Source of the DNA: Diplocarpon mali
Lineage: Eukaryota; Ascomycota; Leotiomycetes; Helotiales; Drepanopezizaceae
Reading direction: 5' to 3'
NCBI GenBank assembly: GCA_024741835.1
Contig: JAENRP010000055.1
Coordinates: forward strand, 52,138-116,137
Length of the DNA stretch: 64,000 nucleotides
Both the position numbers and the translations under genes were made by a program. Position 1 is the stretch's first letter; each line of letters opens with the position of its first letter. The notes under the pieces are model-generated. The model searched no databases. It saw only the letters and a list, made by a program, of their open reading frames with translations, and was not told the DNA's origin. Of this stretch, positions 59,165-64,000 are shown piece after piece.

Positions 59165-59285
59165 CATTATCGCGGGCCACACAAGCAACGTATATGAGTA
59201 TATCTAACACATTAAACCCATTGAAAATCCACCCTTGAACACTCGCTAACATTGTTTTCATTTGGCCTGCAACGAAGTAATGTGC
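59165..59285 (-). repeat. dispersed degenerate repeat, copy 4
   Basis: Same orientation as copy 3, about 0.4 kb away. Aligning words: ttgcaggccaa, aatgttagcg, caagggtggattttc, gggttta, tgcttgtgtggcc. Many differences are C/T or G/A, compatible with mutational decay. Confidence 0.55.
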
Positions 59286-59911
59286 AACGAAATACGTTTC
59301 CTCTACCATAAGACCAAACTCCGAGTCTAATATTCAGCCAGGCTAGCTTAAAGCTGGGCTTCTACAGTGTACTAGGCTGATCTGCACAAGGTCAAGGCAA
59401 GGAGTCGTAAATTGATGTGGAGATCGAATCTCGCCACCGAGGATATATAATACCTCCCTCTCTCACGTCGGCCTGAGAATGAGTCGGTCAAGATCGTTGC
59501 CCTTCATCCCGTCATTGGATATCCAGCTGCGACACGTGAGTCAGCATCTCCCAGGTTACAGCATATACTTCAGAACGCCTCCCCGACGGCCCCTTTGCCG
59601 CCACGTTCCACGCAAGCAGGCTGTGTTGGGCGTTTTCCTACGTTGAACGATCCAAAGATGTAGCAATCGCCAGTCAAAGACCTACCTTCAGTATTCCTAG
59701 AATCAAGGGAATCTGAAATCCTCACGAAGCTGCGGCTCCTGCTCGACATTTTCCTCTGTCGCCGGCCTGGCATCACGTGAATCGGACATCTTATGACCTA
59801 CGCTGCACCATTCCACGCCGCTCGAACCTGGATATACAATTTCGCTCCCGACTCGTCTCTCCTCTTCTCCTGAGCACCCATCCTGAGCAGCTCTGGTAAC
59901 CACAGACTGGA

Positions 59912-60338
59912 ATGCGAGAGATGGCACATAACCGCCGTGATTACAGCAGAGAGGACTACGCGCCTCGCGACCAGATCGAAGTGGTGTACAACCTCGAAAC
60001 GAGAGTCCTTAGCTACAGACCACATTCCCAGATTTTCTTTGGCCGGTCTAGAGGTAAGTAGGAGCTTGTCTTTACATTTGTGTTAGTTACGGTGAATGTT
60101 CTATACTTTGTGTCAGGGTCTGGCTTGACATGGCTAGCTAGCTACTAATAGGAACTCGATAGCAACAATGAAATCCATCCCGATCCCACGCATCGTGAGG
60201 GAGGTTCGCATCGCGCTTCCGAGAGACCCCGACGACCCTGAAGCGGAGGATAAGGGAGGGGTTGTGAAACTGCCGAAGAGGGTGTGGGTTGGGAGGAACC
60301 TGCTGGGGGATTTTAGGGATTTGTTCTTGGAGGGTTGA
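59912..60338 (+). CDS. hypothetical small protein, two exons
   Basis: 105 residues from exons 59912-60053 and 60163-60338; not recognised. Exon 1 reads HNRRDYSREDY, IEVVYNLETRVLSYRP, FFGRSR. The intron has donor GTAAGT, branch-like CTAAT and acceptor TAG. Exon 2 reads IPRIVREVRIALPRDP, then VKLPKRVWVGRNLLGDF and ends LFLEG. The next Met (59921) is an alternative start. A coding-like frame continues downstream (about 60443-60794, ending YNVFREIF) and may be a further exon if a donor before the stop is used; I could not find a convincing one. Confidence 0.5.
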
Positions 60339-63300
60339 AGGTGAGAATAGGAATATTGTGTTAGCTATTGGGATTTTCAATCGGGACTGACCAGGCCTGG
60401 TTGACTGTGCTGGGGCGATGCATCTTGGGCGAATCTAAGAAAAGGTCCAGTCTCGCCTCAACTTCTTTGTTGCGTGGATCCGGGAACTCATATGCCGCGT
60501 ACAATCACTTCTACATCCTCCCACACACAACAGGTCCTTTCTCGCGAAAAAGAAACGCTCGAAACTCGATATCCATGCAACCTCTGCTTCTCGACCTCAC
60601 CAACTTAAACCCTCGCGTCCATCTGCCGATGAAGAAGACCCTGGAACCGAGCTCAAGAACAAAGACACCAAAGGCTTGGAAACGAACCCAGGGCATGAAC
60701 CAGAATCCGACTCGAGTTCCAACGGCAGCTGCCCCACGAAAGCAGATCGTCCCAACGATGTATTAATCTACAACGTCTTCCGAGAGATCTTCTGACTGGC
60801 CCCAGTGCGGCATGTCGAGGGAATGAGTTACTACTTCTCTTCACTCGCGTCGCCTCGACGTCTCTCCAGAACCACTACCCTGTAACAGACCCTAAAGTGT
60901 GGAGATCGCAGATCTTTCCCGGCACTCGCAAAGTCATGATGGGGCATCTCGCAGGGAAAAAAATCCGTACTTTAGCTGGCGTCGCCTTGACGAAGACCGA
61001 TTGAAGGGGGAGAGAGGAGGTCCCGTGGGGGTTTGTGAGAGGGTCTGAGGAGTGTTGGGCGCTGTCACTTCGAGGTTTAACTCTGAGGAGTCGTATGTTT
61101 GAGATCCGATATCACTTCCTTTTACTACTATGCAAGAGCAGTTTACGAAGTAACAGACTGGGCTTTCTAGGTAACGCTTGGCTTGAAAAAATCAGGCTGG
61201 GGGAAATAGTATGAATCTAGGGGGTTTGATATTTTAGATCCGACATTAGTAATACCTTGTATTATAGTTGTAAAATTTAAAAGAAGTGGGAGATCTTATA
61301 CGCCAATAGATCTACCTCCTCCTTTACGCAATTAACACAGCCAGGGCTTCCGAATAGAGCATAAATCGAAAATAGCAATCTAGAGAGACTCGTCAGAAGG
61401 TAAACATGGAGATTATTCCCTTTTTTGATATCCTCTGAGACTGTAGTCACCGCAAACTGAATTTAGTAAAAATGTGTCACCAAAGCATAGTCATTTCACT
61501 TACGCCTTATACAAGAGTGGCAAATAATTTACAACATAGAAAACTGCCGACTATTCTAACAGCAGCATGTACTGTTTGTACCTGAAATTCGAAGTTATTC
61601 AAAATATCAAATCACTTATGTGTAAGCGAGTAAAACAAGTAAAGCCATAGTAAGTTTGGAAACCCGGCTTTCACTATCAGAGTAAGCGAGGTCTATGCAC
61701 GCGTGATTTTATGTGTTTTGAAGTGATTTGAATATTTATTATATTTATATATAGAGTTTTAACATATCATGCCACCTAACAGAAAGTGAAAGCTTTATAA
61801 ATTGCATGATTTTGTAATGCGGTTTCCTGGCGGGAGAAAGTATAAAACGCAGCGTCTTGGTGTGACATTGGTAAATAACTAACATTGTTTGGCTAGTGCT
61901 GCATAAATATAACCTTATTAGATCAGATTAGATAAGATCAAGCGGTACTACGATGTCTTGAATATCAAAAGCCGCACGTACTTGTTATGAAAAGAAAAGC
62001 GGGGGGCATCAAGCGAAATTATGTAGTTGAAAGAAATCCTATAGGTGAGGGAGCGGGAGGAGATTGGTGCGGCGATCTAGAGCTGTTTAAAGATATGTTA
62101 ATCAAGCATGAAAGAGGGAAAGGTAGAAATGATGGAAACGTGAGAATCAAGCATGCTTATAAGAACGAGAGAATTTGTGTTTTCTCATGATATATCATTT
62201 CGAGTCTTGTGACTTCCTAATCTTGAAAACGGGCGGGCGGAGATCACTTAGTATGATTGATCTCAGTTGACGTCAAAGAGAAATAAAAGCAACAAGAAAA
62301 CCATGACGTATTACTTGTAGTTTGTAGCTTTTCTGGTTTCCGTAAATCGTGAGCCAAGTCTACTTCAATCCTTTTACATAGGAAAAAATGGAATGGATAT
62401 ATTGTATGGGGCAACGCGCTGTTTGCAGTAAATATGAAAGCGGGAGGGGCTTGATAACGTGAAAAAGCAAGGCAAAGTAGAATTAAACAAAATAAGAAGT
62501 CGGACTTAAAATATTGCATAACTAGGGGTTACAGCTAAATAAATCATTGAAAGTTGAAAAACTACTAGCTGTTCACTAAAAAGTCTATTCCCTTCGCTAT
62601 TCCGAAAGACGAATCATTCGTTGAGCAAACAGAGGAGGGCGTTCTGGCCGACTCACGGCAGACTTGTGCATTTATGAATTAAAGTTTCGATATCTGCTAT
62701 GGGCTTGTCTTTACCACGTGTATTATCTTGTCAACTTGCTCTGGAAAAGGGGAGCCGAGATCTGTGTAGGGGATAGTAGTCACTGGTGCACTGGTTATCT
62801 CGTACCCTACGTCAATAACAAGGGCCTAGGAACTCAAACTCCAATACCTTGTAATTCTTTCAATTTTCAATAATAATAGTTAGGAAAAAAACTTGGCATG
62901 AAACTTAACCCATGTATATTCTGCCCAGTTAGCTATTGATTTCTAAGAATTCATGTTGTATTATAGTTGACTTGTAAGGAAGGTCAGATACCAATAAAGG
63001 GTGAGGGTAACCCGCTGCGTCATAGTTGAAAACAGGCTTCTACGGGTACAGAATCTCAGAAGTATAAGATGAGCGTTTCTGAAAGCCAAAAGTCAGGCAA
63101 AAATGACTGCTCCTAGGCGTTAGCTACAAGTTCTTTCTCGCCGTGGTTCTCTCATCGGCGTAGCAGTTCTTGGGCCATTAGAAAGCCTTGCTAATTTGCC
63201 ATCAGGCTATAGTCGGTTTAACGTGCTCAAACTCTTTCTGACTTGCCTCGAATGGGTCTCAAGCCAGCGTAATTGATGAGAATACCGCCTGTCTAGCCTT

Positions 63301-64000
63301 GTGCCGGGCTACAAGACCGAGCAGGAGAGCGTATGTGATACAATAACAGGGTTTCTTTAGGATCTTGATACCACGAAGAGCGCGCACGACTCCCTATTAT
63401 CATTTATTATGCAGCATGCGATATTCACTTGCTGTAACGTCAAGACGTATGTACCAACTCAACCTGTGGATGCACTGTCACTTAGTAACATTGGCTAGCT
63501 GCATGATAGCCAGCGCATAGCCAGATTCAGCCCAATCCAAGTTACAAGGCATAGAAAATCTCGTCGAGAGGATAAAGGCGTAGGGAATTGAGAATGTCAA
63601 AGTCAAAGGGAGGTGCCAAGTAAAACGAGAAATCCAAGAGATCGTCAGATCGAATTTCAAGGACATATGCATGCCATGGCTAGATTCAAATTCAGATTTT
63701 GAGCTCGCAACTATGCAGAAACGATGACAACAGATATCTGAGGCGAAAACATTTAGATCAACCCACCACGAACCGTCTGAGACTTTGCAGAAGCAGGTGT
63801 GCAAGACTGCGATAGGCTGATCCAGCCTCATCAGAGGGAAGAAACCCCGGAAGAAGCCTTGGCCGACTCGAGACGCCAGAGTATACAGACAAATACATTC
63901 TCTGACCCTGGGGTGTTCTTCGTAGCTCAATGGGCAGTCGAGTAAGAATCTATTCCATTGTTGTCCTTAGCAGACCCTTCTGTCGTAGAATCGCAGTCCA
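60339..64000. other. terminal AT-rich region
   Basis: 3.7 kb, AT-rich from 61 kb. 60443-60794 (+) is a possible extra exon of the preceding gene. 63478-63930 (-) is a 150-codon frame lacking ATG, with an acceptor-like TAG just upstream; it could be part of a gene extending past the window, but I see no family. Nothing else supported. Confidence 0.45.

Larger units (their letters stand above)
56713..59911. other. AT-rich region with repeat copies
   Basis: 3.2 kb without a supportable gene. 57.0-57.5 kb is G/T-biased, and 57.7-59.3 kb is AT-rich and carries three diverged copies of the dispersed repeat. Short frames in the copies (with motifs like YNVCLAYE, YGVCLACN, YVACVARD) come from the repeat and are interrupted. 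Confidence 0.6.

Noticed and set aside
63478..63930. 150-codon minus frame near the window end
   Set aside because: No ATG and no family; could be an exon of a gene beyond the window but cannot be supported here.
63905..63990. tRNA-like A box (tagctcaatgggcag)
   Set aside because: No matching B box (GGTTCRA) at the right distance and no cloverleaf stems.

Overview
The window is nuclear DNA of a filamentous ascomycete (Pezizomycotina, probably Sordariomycetes). The evidence is dense short spliceosomal introns (about 46-150 nt) with CTRAC-like branch sites, typical eukaryotic start contexts (for example ACAATG), and families common in or restricted to these fungi: WSC-repeat proteins, 2EXR, the CAP59/CMT1 mannosyltransferase family, GtaA-type glutaminase and a Pezizomycotina-type small secreted protein. 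There are no operons. All exon structures below were worked out by hand from splice signals and reading-frame continuity.

Layout. 0-14.5 kb is GC-rich and genic: a 5'-truncated wall/sensor-like protein with five WSC domains (+), an Iwr1 homologue (-), a glycogen-binding (CBM48/AMPK-beta-like) protein (+) and a GT69 mannosyltransferase (+). 14.5-32 kb is gene-poor and holds only a SANT/Myb-like protein (-, with a 7-N assembly gap inside an intron), a 2EXR protein (+) and a cluster of micro- and minisatellites. 32-41 kb is AT-rich and almost empty; I recovered two small intron-containing genes there (32.3 kb + and 39.0 kb -). 41-57 kb is a compact gene cluster: epoxide hydrolase (-), pinin-like protein (-), PHF5/Rds3 (+), F-box protein (-), glutaminase GtaA (+, 15 exons including 12-nt and 7-nt microexons), small secreted protein (-), prolyl-4-hydroxylase-like oxygenase (+) and an unknown protein (+). 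57-64 kb is AT-rich again, with diverged copies of a dispersed repeat and one small two-exon gene.

Functional links. Pinin (splicing-associated) and PHF5/Rds3 (SF3b subunit) are divergent neighbours with 286 bp between their start codons, a candidate shared promoter for two splicing factors. The other genes are housekeeping, surface or secreted functions with no evident joint pathway. No secondary-metabolite cluster, intact transposon, CRISPR array, rRNA or convincing tRNA was found. The alternation of GC-rich genic and AT-rich empty blocks suggests a bipartite genome shaped by repeat decay, but I could not compute RIP indices. I see no obviously new multi-gene system. The most unusual items are the microexon-bearing glutaminase gene, two GC-AG introns that fix reading frames, the divergent splicing-factor pair, and the four-copy degenerate repeat.
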